Below are positions 11,690 through 24,300 of a DNA stretch of 64,000 nucleotides, one piece after another (the stretch's first letter is position 1; every line of letters begins with the position of its first letter). A program made the translations under genes and the position numbers. The notes below the pieces were generated by a model that searched no databases, was not told the origin of the DNA, and saw only the letters and a program-made list of their open reading frames with translations. This stretch comes from Vitellaria paradoxa. Taxonomy: Eukaryota; Streptophyta; Magnoliopsida; Ericales; Sapotaceae. Location: assembly GCA_019916065.1 (NCBI GenBank), contig CM034242.1:14942823-15006822 (forward strand), given 5' to 3'.

Positions 11690-13019
11690 GTTGGGATCCT
11701 CGGCAATTCCAAGATTGATTTTTTTTACTTCAACAATAGTGGCTTGACCACCATCTTCAATCTATGGTAGTACAGGTTGAGTTTGTTTAATGAATTCAGG
11801 GGACTCCTCCTGAATAGGATTGTTATCTTGTTCTTGATTAGAAAAATCTATTGATTGGCATTCCTCAAAAGAGACACAATTAACTTGTTCAATTTCTTCT
11901 AACTCTTCATCACACGACATGTCGTCATTGAAACAAAAATGGTCACTACCTATGCTTTCCTCGTCATGTGTCCATGTAGTAGAGTTAGTGTATGGACTTC
12001 TGGGATTAGGCATAAGATCATCTTTATTGGGATTAAAGAAATTTTAAATTTTAGAAAGTCTTCCAAGTCATAACCATAAGTCATCATCTGATTGATAAGC
12101 TTTAAGCCTTCAAGCATAACTTTGGAACCTTACCTAATTATCGGAGTATTTAACAAGCTCAGTGTCTTAATATATCTGATATCACGAATTTCTTCTTCTC
12201 TTAGCTCCCAAGTATTTATGCAATTTCATAATCGGAGCAAGAAATTGGTTGATGACCTTTCTGCTTTAGTTGTATTAAGGGTTTCTTTGTCTAGGTGAGG
12301 GTCAACATCCATGCTATCTGTAGAAGGACCAATTTCCTCTCCCGTGTCAACTTTGTTCCCATTTATAGATCATTCTCTGTAGGGTTAGCTTAAACAAAAC
12401 CAACACCTTGCTATTGATTAGAGGAGCCTTCTAATTGATTTTCTTCAAAAAAAAATACGATTAATTTGTGCAACCTCCTCCAAATTTTTGTCAATTTTAT
12501 TTTCCTCACCATTTTTTATAAGGGTATTTGACTTAACATTTGCCTGTGTCTTTTTTCTTTTTCAACTTTCATTTCTTGTTCTTTTTAAACTTCAAAGGCT
12601 TCGAATGGAGAAAGTCTTGAATTCTTTCGAACATTAAGACTTGAGGCTTGATTTCATCATTGGCTCCTACAAACATTGCATTTTATTGATCTGTGAAGAT
12701 TGTCAGTTTTGAAAAGGTCGTTTTGAGTACGTCATTTTCTTAGTGAATAATGATTATTTTTTTTTTTTTTTGCATTTATTGGAGAGAAACCTTTTCTTTT
12801 TGGGCTCCTAGTTTGGACCAATTGATGATGAAAATAATCTCTATGGTTATTCCTTATGAATGACAACATGCTTATTATGACTTCCATCCTCCCCAAATGT
12901 TGTTATGATCACCAAACTTTCTGGAAATGACTACTTTATTCTTTGGAGAAGGCAAATGTAATCTATGGTTAAAGTTGTCATTATTTCTTATAGAAAAAGG
13001 TGACAAAGACCTATTAACT
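11690..13019 (-). pseudogene. Spacer between protease and RT in pol
   Basis: Contains an acidic 83-codon open stretch (12013-11762, - strand) rich in Glu, Asp and Ser. Acidic, poorly conserved linkers occur here in Tat/Ogre pol. The rest (12020-13019) has short open stretches only, with no recognised domain. Confidence 0.5.
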
Positions 13020-13570
13020 TTATAAAACTTAACATCTGCATAGTTTACCTCTTCATTTCCAAAGGGATTAGATTCAGCAGTGATCTTCTTTGCAACTAAC
13101 TCACCATTTTCTTATATAACAAACTTGAAACATTAGTGTATTGTTGAAGGAAGAACTTTGTTGGTATGGATCCAGGGACGCCCTAGTAGCGCATTATATG
13201 ACGTGTCGGCATCAATAACATGAAATAATACTGACGTAGATAGGACATCAAATTCTATTTGTAGCTCAATAGTGCCTAGGGCTTTTTGTCCCATTCGATT
13301 AAATCCTTGAATTGTTAAATTTGAAGGTGATAACTGCTAAATTGACATACCTATCAAACGTAATATTTTCAAAGGCTGTAAATTTACAACCTATCCACAA
13401 TCTAGCATAATTTAAGTTATCATAATATGCCCAATGACAACCTATCCATAAAGAAGATGATTGTGATGCTCTAACCCAAGTTGTAAATCATCATTAGTAA
13501 AAGTGATAGAGGCCACATTCAACACAGAGTTATCTGAGTGGTAATGAATTAGCATTCTCCATGTAAAGAT
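13020..13570 (-). pseudogene. Tat-type aspartic protease remnant
   Basis: The - strand reads LNVASITFTNDDLQLG, then a degenerate active-site region (IMLDCG, where the family has a D-S/T/G-G triad) near 13410, then ASTSYNALLGRPWIHTNKVL-like sequence near 13200-13150 with LPSTIHQCFKFVI. The ALLGRPWIH block and the following LPSTLHQ-like block are typical of the protease of Tat/Ogre gypsy elements. The enzyme would cut the Gag-Pol polyprotein. Broken by stops. Confidence 0.75.
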
Positions 13571-14424
13571 TTGGGCTTATTAATGCTTGAATCAACGTTT
13601 TTCTGTGCCTTCATGATAATTGAAAAGATTATAGACACTTAAAAGCGCCAAAATATGCTTTAGATGAACTGAGACATCATATTTAACTTGAGGTGATGTA
13701 TTCCAGGAACTGGGTCTAATAGGTATGTATCTTGGGGGAATCTCCTACTCTTTCTTTTTTTGGTTAAGTCTGACATTGATAGCTCTTTTTGTCTTGGGAT
13801 TTGGAGAAACCGATAAAGAAGAATGAGACTTTTTATGTTGCTTCTTTTGTGGTAACGAAAGACATTGACAAGTGTGCAAAGTTATCTCATCTACCTCTTG
13901 ATTTTGAGAATTAATCTCTTCAGTTTTCAACCATACAACACTCTGTATTTTCTTTATTTTTCTCAACTATTTCCTTTTCAAATAATCAAATTGGAAAATA
14001 TTCAGCAAATGTTACTTGTTTTTTTTCAAGCTAAGCACTTTCTTCCTCAAAAGGAGTCTTGGGTTTCTTTGAATTTCTTACTCTTTTTGGAGGCATTTTC
14101 TTTTTGTTCATCTTTATTGGTTTTGGCCTCTGAAGTACCAAAAGTGGGCTTCTTGAGGATTTTGCAACAGACAATAACTTTTTCTTTATCTTTTTGCTAA
14201 GACATATTTGCTATTCACTAGCACTTTTAACTTTTAATTCAAAAGTATCTTCCCAAACTTTAGATCAGATTCTGTCATGATTTTATCAACACTTTTAGCT
14301 TCTGATTCAGAAGTATCTCCCTAAATATGTAAATTAGATTCCAACATGATTTCATAGAGTGTCAATATGCGAGGGATGCATGCATAAAGCATGTTTGGAT
14401 AAGATAAACATAAGACACATCACC

Positions 14425-16780
14425 ATCAACTTAGAATGCTACTTTGACTGCCCTTTCAAGGAGGTAAACAGTGAGAATAAAATCATCATTTTTGTCTTCA
14501 ACTAAGGACATGTTATTTGAAGTTACAACTAATTCCTTACGAGAAAATGAGTCTTCAATTACAAGTTCCCTATTTTTTATCATTGCTTGAATGATGTTTT
14601 CAGAACATAACATTCTTTAAGTGGATGGCTAACAATCTTGTGACATAGGCAATATTTCAGATCCCCAATTTTATTAACCTCAAAAGGTCTCTTTAGTTTA
14701 GGCAATTGTATAGCTTTTTCTTTCATCAAATGGTTGAAAATAGCTTCCACCTCATTATCATGTAAACTACATTTCTTTTCTTTTCTTTCTTTCAAAGAAG
14801 GTCTTCTTGTTTGTTCTTTACCTTTACTAGTTTCATTATCATTCCTTTTAATAAAAGTAGCTATTAACTCTTCTTTATTCATTAGCTCTTTATTTTCAGT
14901 CTTTTTGTCATTTGAAGACTTTATTTGACCTTAAATTGTACTTTTTTACCAAGCAATTTGTCTTTCAACATTATTGGCTTTTGAAACCAGTGCATCAAAT
15001 GTTTGAGGTTTTGCAGTGCCTACAAATGTTACCATTTCTGGTAGCAAGTTGTTAGAGCACATTTCAACAGCTGATTGTTCTATCAATTTTTCTAAGCATT
15101 ATAGGTTCAAACTTCTCCATTGTATAATGAAAACATTCATATTTTCATTTGGCTTTTGTCTAGCATCCACTTGATCTATGATGGATTTCGTTATTTTCGA
15201 ACTTATAAATTAAGCCAAAATGCCCTTTGCATATCATTTTAGGTAAGGATAGAACCTGCTTGAAGCTATTTGAACCAAGTAAATGCCAACCCTTTGAGGG
15301 ACTGAATAAATTGCCTAATCAATAAGGCATCAGATTGAGCTGACTCATTACATGTAGAATAAAAATGAACCAAGTGTTCATGTAGTGACCCACTAATTCC
15401 GTCAAACTTTCAAATTTTAGTCTTTGATAGCCACTTGGAAATTGAAGTGTATCATAATAAGCAGGACATGGCTTTCGATATCGAAGCAATGGAGGAGTTA
15501 AAGATACTTGGAACTCTCTGATTCTTTTAACTATCAATGCTTTGATATCAACCTGCATTGTTGGTGCAATTGATGTTTGAACCTCGTCATGCTAATGTGT
15601 ATACTCATATGTGGATATGCTGACCTGATTGGCCACTTGAACAGCCAAAGTTGTGATTTTAGCATCCTTTTTTGCTTAACTTTTGTTGTATTTCTTGTAG
15701 TCGCTCACTGGGACTAGTTAGATTAGTCATGAACACGAGCATGTTTTTGCATTGGGACTTTTCATCAATTGTCAATCCCTCTTAAAACTGTGTTGTTAAT
15801 TTAATAGGAAAATCATCTTTTCTAAATAGAGCTTCAGTATCTCCATAGAAAGGATTATGATAACTCGTCATGGAACTAACTGGCTTTCGTGGACCTTCCA
15901 ATCCACTTAATGTCAATGATTTTTTAGATATCACAGTTGATTGATCTTGATTGTTTGAAAAAAAAAAATGATTTTTCAGATATCACAATTGGGTGATCTT
16001 GATCATGTGCTTTATTTGAGGTAATTGACTTAGATGGAGATTTTGCAATCATTTTTGCTCGAAACAGAGTAACAGTACCAGTATAAGGCTCTGTATCACT
16101 CATGGATGTATGGGACATCTCATGTCCATAATGTATTTCTTTTGCCAGTAAGAAACCTGAAAAAAAATGCCCACTTTTCTTTTTCTTTCTCCAATTTAGC
16201 GGCCTTTGATTTCTCAGCGCTGAAAATGGAAAGTGAATACATAGCCACTTTATAAGTGTCAAGGATTTGAGGCATTTCAAATTTTCTCTTCGGTCTCTTG
16301 TTGTTGTTTTGACTTGAAAGTCTTTTTTGTCTTAGTTGAAGCCGAAGGAACTTCAACCTCTTTGGCCCTAGAGCTTGTTGCAATTTTAGCCCTTTTCAAG
16401 GTTTTCACCACTTTTATCTATGAAAAAGATAGAAGAGTCTTATCTTCTTCTTGGACAGATATCATCGTGATAGAAGCTTTTGATGGTGATGAATTTGATT
16501 GGTACACAATTGATTCCCAACTACTGCATTGACAAACATTTTACCCCTTAGGTATTTCGTTACCAGGGGATTGCTTACTTTTCTTGTGAGTGATTTTGCG
16601 CTTGTTCAAAGTAACCTTAGTCTTTGGGACTGAAGTCACCTTGGTGCACTCTTTATTGGAGGTTTTTAAGGCATTCAATAGTGGAGAGTATTTGGAGGCG
16701 ACTTGACCAATGGCCATAAGCGTATGGACAAGCATGAAGATAGCATGGTACCTTCTCTTTTTGATAGCTTTGTGTGCCAA
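14425..16780 (-). pseudogene. Tat-type gag remnant
   Basis: Several - strand pieces: 16780-16541 (basic, Lys-rich start, possibly leader), 16383-15924 in two frames, then the conserved gag core from about 15480: LQFPSGYQRLKFESL, and in another frame LIRQFIQSLKGLAFTWF (about 15325-15275), QAGSILT.NDMQ; and 14882-14580, with RRPSLKERKEK and the C-terminal block KYCLCHKIVSHPLKECYVLK, a variant of the YCxFHR.xxHPTxxC knuckle-like motif of this lineage. Gag forms the virus-like particle and binds the RNA. Frames are broken by many stops and shifts. Confidence 0.75.
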
Positions 16781-16852
16781 ACCTTGAATTGAATGATAGT
16801 AGACTATAACTCTCGGTGCTATGTGGAAAACCTAGAAAAGTGATACCCAAGA

Positions 16853-17260
16853 AATAATTTAGAAATTGGAGATGAAAGGGAGAATGGGTTCTACTAGGTG
16901 TGCAAAAATCATGATAAGCAAAAATATTAAAAGAAAAATATTGATTACAAAATACAATTTCACTCCTATTGTAGGATATTATAGAAGCTTTTATTATGCG
17001 GGTTAGACCCATTCAGGATATAATGTATTCCTTAATTATATCTCTTAATTCAAGGGAATAATTTAGAAATTGGAGATGAAAGGGAGAATGGGTTCTACTA
17101 GGTGTGCAAAAATCATGATAAGCAAAAATATTAAAAGAAAAATATTGATTACAAAATACAATTTCACTCCTATTGTAGAATATTATAGAAGCTTTTATTA
17201 TGCGGGTTAGACCCATTCAGGATATAATGTATTCCTTAATTATATCTCTTAATTCAAGGG
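16853..17260. repeat. 204-bp tandem duplication, near-identical
   Basis: 16853-17056 is repeated at 17057-17260, both beginning AATAATTTAGAAATTGGAG. I saw one difference (GTAGGATATT against GTAGAATATT). The near-identity contrasts with the heavy decay of the surrounding element, so this is a recent local event. Confidence 0.85.
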
Positions 17261-17540
17261 AATACCCTTTGAGTCCAGTTACCAATTTATCACAAATTCA
17301 ATTCAAGTATCAAGAGTGGATATTTATTTTGTTTATTTTAATTGGCTAAACCAAAATAAATAATTCTGACTCCCTACGTACCCATGGTTGATAGGATCAA
17401 GCCATAACGTAGTTCACAATGAATAAATTTATTATTGTATTTATAAAGGGAGGGATGGTTAATTTTCCCTCCAATAACAATTATTTATTATTATTTTTTT
17501 TTTGGTGAACTTTTAGGTTCACAAAGGTTGCGACTGTATC
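16935..17540 (-). repeat. Right LTR-like copy of the Tat retrotransposon
   Basis: Homologous to 1676-2155 in the same orientation (AATATTGATT start, TTTCACTCCTATT, AGGGAATACCCTTTGA, AACCAAAATAAATAAT, CAATAACAATTATTTAT, GTGAACTTTTAGGTTCACAA). It is upstream of gag on the - strand, so it would be the R-U5 side of the 5' LTR. It includes the 204-bp duplication. A degenerate primer-binding site is not convincing. Confidence 0.6.
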
Positions 17541-17639
17541 CATTTAAATGATTTTTTTAGAACGATCAAAACTGTAAAATAAGGCCATCCTCATGATTTT
17601 TTTGGACTTTCCTACCTTGTATGAATAAGCATCTATTTG

Positions 17640-18560
17640 AACATTGATAACTTTGCTCAAGGGATATGGTTACTCGAGAATACATTTTACTCAGGACTAC
17701 CCTTTGCCCAGGAACACATTTTGCTCTAGAATACCTTTTGCTTAAGCATAAAGTTAATGAAATTTAGTTCGCAATATGATTTTAGCTAGGATAAGTGATG
17801 AATTTTGATGAAATTCACCTCTGGATAGTTGAAAAACTTTGGTCCAACTCAAAAATTTTGAGAGAAACTCGTAATAATTCAAAAGAACCGATGAAATCTA
17901 GCTCGAGAATGAAATAACAGGAATCCTGCTCAATGATACAATATGAAGTGCTGGAATCCTATTCAAGGATAAAATAGGCTTACTTGGGTATGAAATAACT
18001 CTGTTCGGGGATGAAATATCTTTGTTCAGGGATGCAATAGGCTTACTTAGGGATGAAATAGCTTTGTTTGGGGATGAAATTGGCCTGCTCACGGATGAAA
18101 ATAGCTCTATTCAGGGATGCAATAAGCTTACTCACGGATAAAATAGCTCTACTTGGGGATAAAACAAGCCTGCTCGGGGATACAGTAGGCTTACTCGGGG
18201 AAGAAAATAGCTATATTCGGGGATACAATAGGCTTGCTCATGGATAAAATAGCTCTACTTGGGGATAAAATAGGCCTACTCAGAGATGAAATAGTTCTGC
18301 TCTAAGATGAAATAGCTCTACCTGAGGTAAAACAGGCATGCTTAGTGATGAAAATAGCTATGCTCGAAAGAAATATGACTACTGGAGTCTTGCTCGAGGA
18401 AGAAATATAACTGTTGGAACCCTGCTCGGGGTAGAATACACTACTTGAGGGAGAAATATAAACATGTTGGAACCCTACTGGAGGGTAGAATACACTGCTT
18501 GAGGGAGAAATAAAAACATGATGGAGGAAGAAATATAAACTTGCTCAAATAAAAAGTTTC
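17640..18560. repeat. Minisatellite of ~30-bp GGGATGAAATAGC units
   Basis: Roughly twenty or more imperfect units of 28-35 bp, such as GGGATGAAATAGCTCTGTTC, GGGATACAATAGGCTTACTC and, in the last third, GAGGGAGAAATATAAAC. On the - strand the periodicity gives runs like SSPNKAISS and SLNK. Its position next to the right LTR-like copy suggests hypervariable U3/LTR DNA of the Tat element. Confidence 0.7.
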
Positions 18561-18839
18561 TGGTTGGACAGCAAATAACCACCTATAGGATAAATATAAG
18601 ACGGAGATGATGGTTGACAAAAACAAAGTGGTGTTCAGTAATCCAACAATCATTAAGTGATGCCCATGTTCATACTTATGCTCAAAAATTGCTAGGATGT
18701 GGCCATACAAAAGTATAAACATAAAATAATTATGAAACACAAAAGTAATCTATTCATAAAGAGCAATAATAGGCCTAGTAAATGAATAAATTTAGTCTTA
18801 ATCTAAATATATATATATAGAAATAAATCTATTTATTCT

Positions 18840-19250
18840 GATGAGATTCTCAACGATTGAAAATGCCCCCAACTATTGAAAATGCCCCCAAGCGATAAGA
18901 TAATACTCTAGTGGTAAGATAATGCCCCCAACTGTAGAAAAATGCTTTTGACAACAATACAATAAATGCTTTCAGTTACTATAGAAGAAATGCTTCTAGT
19001 GGCGATGAAGAAATCCAGTAAAAGAAATGCTCTCAACAATAATAAAAGAAATGTTTTCGAAAGAAAAATACTTTCAACAGTGGCTATAGAACAAATGCTT
19101 CTCACGGTAGAACAATTACATAGGCACAAATACAAGCCCCACGGTAAGCACCAAATGTGCAAAGAAAAAATAACCCAATTTGCCCCCTTTTCACATACGT
19201 TTCCTCTCCTAATGCAAATTTGCAAGTAAAAAATAGTGAATAAAGTGATT
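18840..19250. repeat. Short degenerate repeats
   Basis: Repeats of AAATGCCCCCAAC(T/G) (18861-18930) followed by AGAAATGCTTCTAGTGG / AGAAATGCTCTCAACA units (18965-19105). Non-coding; probably part of the same LTR region. Confidence 0.5.
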
Positions 19251-19375
19251 AGAGGTGGTCGCCTATCATAAACTCTTTGATACTTAAATTAGTTTTAGAT
19301 ATTGATAATAATCTCATGTAAAAAGAGAAAAAGAAAATTGAAAAGTAAGGACCCCTTACATTAAATACGTCTCTG

Positions 19376-19385
19376 CTATTTATAG
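19376..19385 (-). promoter_or_regulatory. Putative LTR TATA box
   Basis: The - strand reads CTATAAATAG, a good plant TATA box, upstream of the repeat-rich stretch and gag on the same strand. It may mark the U3 promoter of the Tat element. Confidence 0.4.
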
Positions 19386-19949
19386 AGTAAGTATATAATA
19401 TGCTTTATATTGATTTAACTATATAGTAATGGTAGGTAGTAGCATTAACTAGATGACGTGAGTTTTGAGACTTACGAGGAAGTGACTTTATATATATATT
19501 CTACAGATATTGTCTCCTAAAACACTTGAGTGTATTGAATCAAGTAATGCTACAATACTATTAAATTATTTAGTTCTAATTTAACCAGAATATAGATTTT
19601 AGTTGGGGGTTGTAATTTATGGTCTGGGAAGGATTTTTTTTGCAATACATATATAATTGTTAAGAAAATTTTCATTAGTAAACAAATTTTATAATTCCTT
19701 TAAAGTTTAAAAAGAAATTCATTGTAACTAGATAAAATTGTAACATATAAAACCTACATGAATTTAAGATATAATCTATTATTTTATACTTCAATAAGAA
19801 AAACTAAAATGAAATCAAAAGAATTTGCGTAATGGTTGATTTTTAAAAAATAAAATAAAATAAAAATTTGACAGAATTCTCAAAATTGAGTAATACCAAA
19901 TTGAAACCAGTCAAGAATGCACATATGATAGGCTTAATTTTTAACACTT
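19386..19949. other. Unassigned AT-rich DNA
   Basis: No gene, repeat boundary or motif that I can support. It could hold the outer edge of the Tat 5' LTR. The TSD of the neighbouring copia element (CACTT, 19945-19949) is at its right end. Confidence 0.4.
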
Positions 19950-20183
19950 TATTGGACATATCTCCAAAGATCCTCCAATGATTTTACTTGATAGCATACC
20001 TTCATATTATAGTTTAGGGAACTTGCATTCACAGTTATTATTTTTCCTTATTTACAGAAAACCATTCCTTGAATGGTTCCTTTCTTTTCCATTGTATATG
20101 GCTGTATTATATATACATCGATGCATGTATTAATGATTTACTCAATGGAAAATATAAACTATTTCTGATTTTTGGTTTTATCA
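19950..20183 (+). repeat. Copia 5' LTR
   Basis: 234 bp from TATTGGACATATCTCC to TTGGTTTTATCA. It aligns with 24503-24766 along its length, including CCAAAGATCCTCCAATGATTTT and CTTGAATGGTTC. It lacks about 30 bp present in the 3' LTR. The start is TA instead of the usual TG in both copies. Confidence 0.85.
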
Positions 20184-20195
20184 TGGTATCAGAGC
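20184..20195 (+). other. Copia primer-binding site
   Basis: TGGTATCAGAGC directly follows the 5' LTR. This is the standard plant copia primer-binding site, complementary to the 3' end of initiator tRNA-Met. Confidence 0.9.
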
Positions 20196-20261
20196 ATCCT
20201 CGATCCATGCATACCTAACCATACTATTTCCTTCTTTCTTTTTAAACCCAAACCTTTACCA

Positions 20262-21180
20262 TGGCAGCTCTAACCAATGCTATTATAGCAAATCAAACAA
20301 ATGACTAGCAGACAAGAATACAACGTCTAATTTCAAACATTTCTTCCCCATACTTTCTAAACTCTGTAGATCACCCTTAAGCAGCCTTTGTTGAACCACC
20401 TCTGATCGAGAATAATTTTTCTTCTTAGCAAAGGTCAGTCACTATGGCCTCAAGTGCAAAACAAAAAACAAAACTTAGGTTTGTTGATGGATTTCTTTCC
20501 ATTCCCGATGATTCTGATATAGCACCACTATGAAACGATGCGCCAATATGATACTTTCATGGCTTCTTAATAGCATCAATTCAATCTTGACCCCCAGTTT
20601 TTTGCCATGCTGAACTCTGTATGAACTTTGGATTAAAATCCAAACCCATTTCAAGCAAAGTAATAACCCAACCTTATTTCGCATTAAATGTGAAATTGCT
20701 ACCCTTTACCAAAATGACCAAACCATCACCCAATTTTACAATCATATAAAGGTTTGTGGTATAAACTTGATTCTGTCAACCCTCTACCTAAATGTTCTTG
20801 TGGAGCCATTAAAGGTCTCACCTCCCACATTGCTAATGAATGAGTTTTTCAATTCTTAATGGGATTGAATGATTCGTATCATCCTCTTTGTAGCCAAATT
20901 TTAGCTACTGATCCACTGTCCTCCATTGCTAGAGTCCATGCTCTCTTGATTCAAGACGAATCGCACCGTGCCTTGCAATGCCTCCCAGTTACTATTAATG
21001 CATGTGTTATGGTTGTAAATCGCTCAACCTCCTATCCACCACAACAAACATCTACATCTGCTTAACCACAACATTATTCGAAAGATCCAAATGTCACTTG
21101 TTCACATTGTGGAAAAGTGGGTCACCTCAAAAGTGGTTGTTTTAAACTAATCGAATATCCCGAATAGGGGCCCAGCCGTG
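20262..21180 (+). pseudogene. Copia gag remnant with zinc knuckle
   Basis: Begins near the ATG at 20262 (MAALTNAI). It includes KLRFVDGFLSIPDDSD (about 20475-20520, the gag 'KL.FVDG' block), FLMGLNDSYHPLCSQILATD (20855 on) and the CCHC knuckle CSHCGKVGHLKSGC at 21099-21140 with all four ligands. Stops and frameshifts are frequent in between. The knuckle binds the genomic RNA. Confidence 0.8.
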
Positions 21181-21311
21181 TTTCGAAAGCAAACAATAAC
21201 CTCGGTCCCATCAAGATAGTCCACACGACTCATAAGGAGACTATCTTCTTCCTGTCGAAACTGAACAAACTGTTAGTATCCTCGACAATCTATCTTCTTT
21301 TTTAACGAGTA

Positions 21312-24300
21312 ATGAAAGCCTTGTTTGTAACCAAATATGAGTGGATACTAGATAGTGGGGCATCAGACCATATGACACCTAACTTATCTATGTTCAATTC
21401 TTTCCATAAGACAAATTCCATCCTTCCCGTGTGCTCTGCCACTGGAAATCCTCATGTAATACATCATGTAGGAGACATTACCCTTACTCCGACCATTACT
21501 TTACAAAATGCTTTACATGTTCTTTCTTTTTTTTATAATCTTTTGTTATACAAAAACTAACAAATACTCTCAACTGTGCTATTCATTTTTTTCCTTTCTT
21601 TTACTTTTTCCAGGAACTTACCTCGAAGGATATGATTGGAGCAAGTACGCAATGGGTTGTACTACCTATGCACCACCAAACCCGAGGCTTTTGTCTCTTC
21701 ACAAACTGAGGACCTATCTCTCTAGAACCGTAGATTAGGACACCTCTCCCTTTTTTGTCTACCTCGATTTATTTCTGTCCCAAATAAAAGTGATATCCCG
21801 TGTGATGCTTATTTACGGGGAAAACATGTTTGTTTACCTTTTTAGTTAAATAATAATAAAAGTTTCGTTCCTTTTGAACGTATTTTTTGTGATATATGGG
21901 GTGGGTACCACACTCCTTCAACGAGTAGGGCTTGTTATTTTCTTACTATTGTAGATGACTACACCCGTCACACTTAGGTTTATTTACTTGTTCACAAATC
22001 TGATGCTTTTCAAAAACTCAATTTTTTTTTAAATGGTTCAAAATCAATTTAAATCCACGGTCAAGTTTTTTAGGTCCAATAATGCCCAAGAATTTTTATC
22101 CGGTCTTGCCAAAAAATTTTTTGTTCACCAAAGGGTGCGTCACGAACTTACTTGTGTTGACAATCTCCAACAAAACGACATTGCAGAACGAAAACATCGT
22201 CACATGCTTGATGTAGCCTATTGTATTCGTTTCCAAGCCCATCTCCCCATCACTTTTTGGGTGGAATGCATTTTGACGACAACTTTTTTAATAAATTGAA
22301 CACCATATAAAAACCTTAGGTCCATATCCCCTTATGAAAATGTTTTCAAAAAATCTCCAGATTATAAATCGATGTGCACTTTTGGGTGTTTATGCTATGC
22401 ACAAACTTCCGTGTTAGACGCGACAAATGTCAGCCACATGGTGTCCTTTGTATTTTTCTCGAGTACCCACCACAACATCATAGCTATCAATTATATAATC
22501 TAGATACCAATTTTTTTTTTTTTTTATCTCCTGGAATGTTACTTTTTTTTAACAAATTTATCTCTATCACCCCCAAAATCACCAGTACCTCTTAGCATTG
22601 CCCCCTGCCACACAAGACTAGCCCCACCCACCATAGCTAAGCCTTTAGTTCCCATTTCCCACCCTCTTCATTTACCAGCACCAGCCTCAACACAAGATAC
22701 CCCACTTCCTCAGCCTATCCAAAACCCCGACTCAACCATTATACTCAATTCCAGCCCAGACAATAATCCACCAGCTGCATGATAACCTACTGATAGCACC
22801 ACCCGATCCCGTTGCACAGTTCATCTACCACCTCGTTTACGGGACTATATTTGCCTAACTATTCCCCAACCCAATGCTGCTACACCTGCTTCATCACAAA
22901 CTTCCAATATAACTTATCCTCTCGGCAATTTTGTTTCTTACTCTCACTTCTCCCTATCTCATTTCTCTTTTCTACATTCTTTAACCCAACATTTAGATCC
23001 AACCTCTTATAGCCAAGCCATCAAACACCCCTATTAGCACGATGCTATCGCAGCTAAACTCTAAGCCTTTAAACTTAATAAGACACAATCCTTATCTCCT
23101 CTCCCACCAGGAAAAAAACTAGTTGGTTGCAAATGGGTTTTCAAAACTAAGTTAAATGCAGACAGGTCTATTGAATGCTATAAAGCTCATTTGGTAGCGT
23201 CTTTATTATCAAGATGTGTTTGCACCAGTTGTAAAACTTGTCACTGTTCATCATGTACTTGCTATTACAGCAAAACGTTGTCGGCTTCTACATCAATTAG
23301 ATGTCAACAATGCCTTTTTACATGGTGATTTACAAAAGAATGTTTACACGTCCCTTCCCCTTGGATATGGTCGACAAGGGGCGCCTTCAAAAATATCTTT
23401 ATGGCCTTAAACAGGCTTCCTGTAATGGGTACTTAAAATTGTCTAATGTGCTAATGTCTGCAGGTTTTAATCACTCACAGGCTGATCATTCTCTTTTCAC
23501 CTGTACAAGTGGTTCCACCTTTACCGTTGTCTTAATTTACGTTGATGACTTACTTATGACTGGTAATGACCAACATGAAATTACCAAGCTTAAAGGGTTT
23601 CTTGCCGATAAGTTCAAACTAAAAGATCTTAGCAAGCTCAAATTTTTTCTCGGTATTAAGGTTGCTAGGTCCACCAAGGGAATTTTTATTAATCAAAGGA
23701 AGTATGTTGTAGATATTCTCTCTGATGCCGGTCAACTTGGCTGTCGTCCTGCGTTATCCCCAATGGAGCAACATTTGAAACTCTTGGTTGATAAGGGTGA
23801 ACCTGCTCCAAATCTAGGATTATATTGGTGCCTCATTAGTCGGTTAATTTACCTCACCATCTCATGCCCTGATATTTCCTATGCAATGAATCTTTTAAGC
23901 CAGTTTATGCAAACTCTATGGTTACCTTATCTCGATGCAACAACCCGTGTTCTTTTTTACCTCAAAGGTGCTATTGCTCATGGCATTTTATTTCTCTCTG
24001 TCAGCAATCTTCGCATCACTGGCTACACCGATTCTGACTGGGCAAGTTGTCCTACAACTCGTCACTCGGCCATAGGTTTTTTTATCGTGTTAGGTGATAG
24101 CCCCATCTCTTGGCGTACAAGGAAATAGGCAGTAATTTCTAGCTTTTCTGCTAAGGTCAAATATCGTGCCATGGTCTCCAAAACATGTGAATTGACTTGG
24201 CTTCATAGTCTATCTGATGACTTAGCGGTTCATCATCACCAACCCATGCAATTATACTATGATAACCAAGTTGCAATTCACATTACTTATAGCCCCAGTT

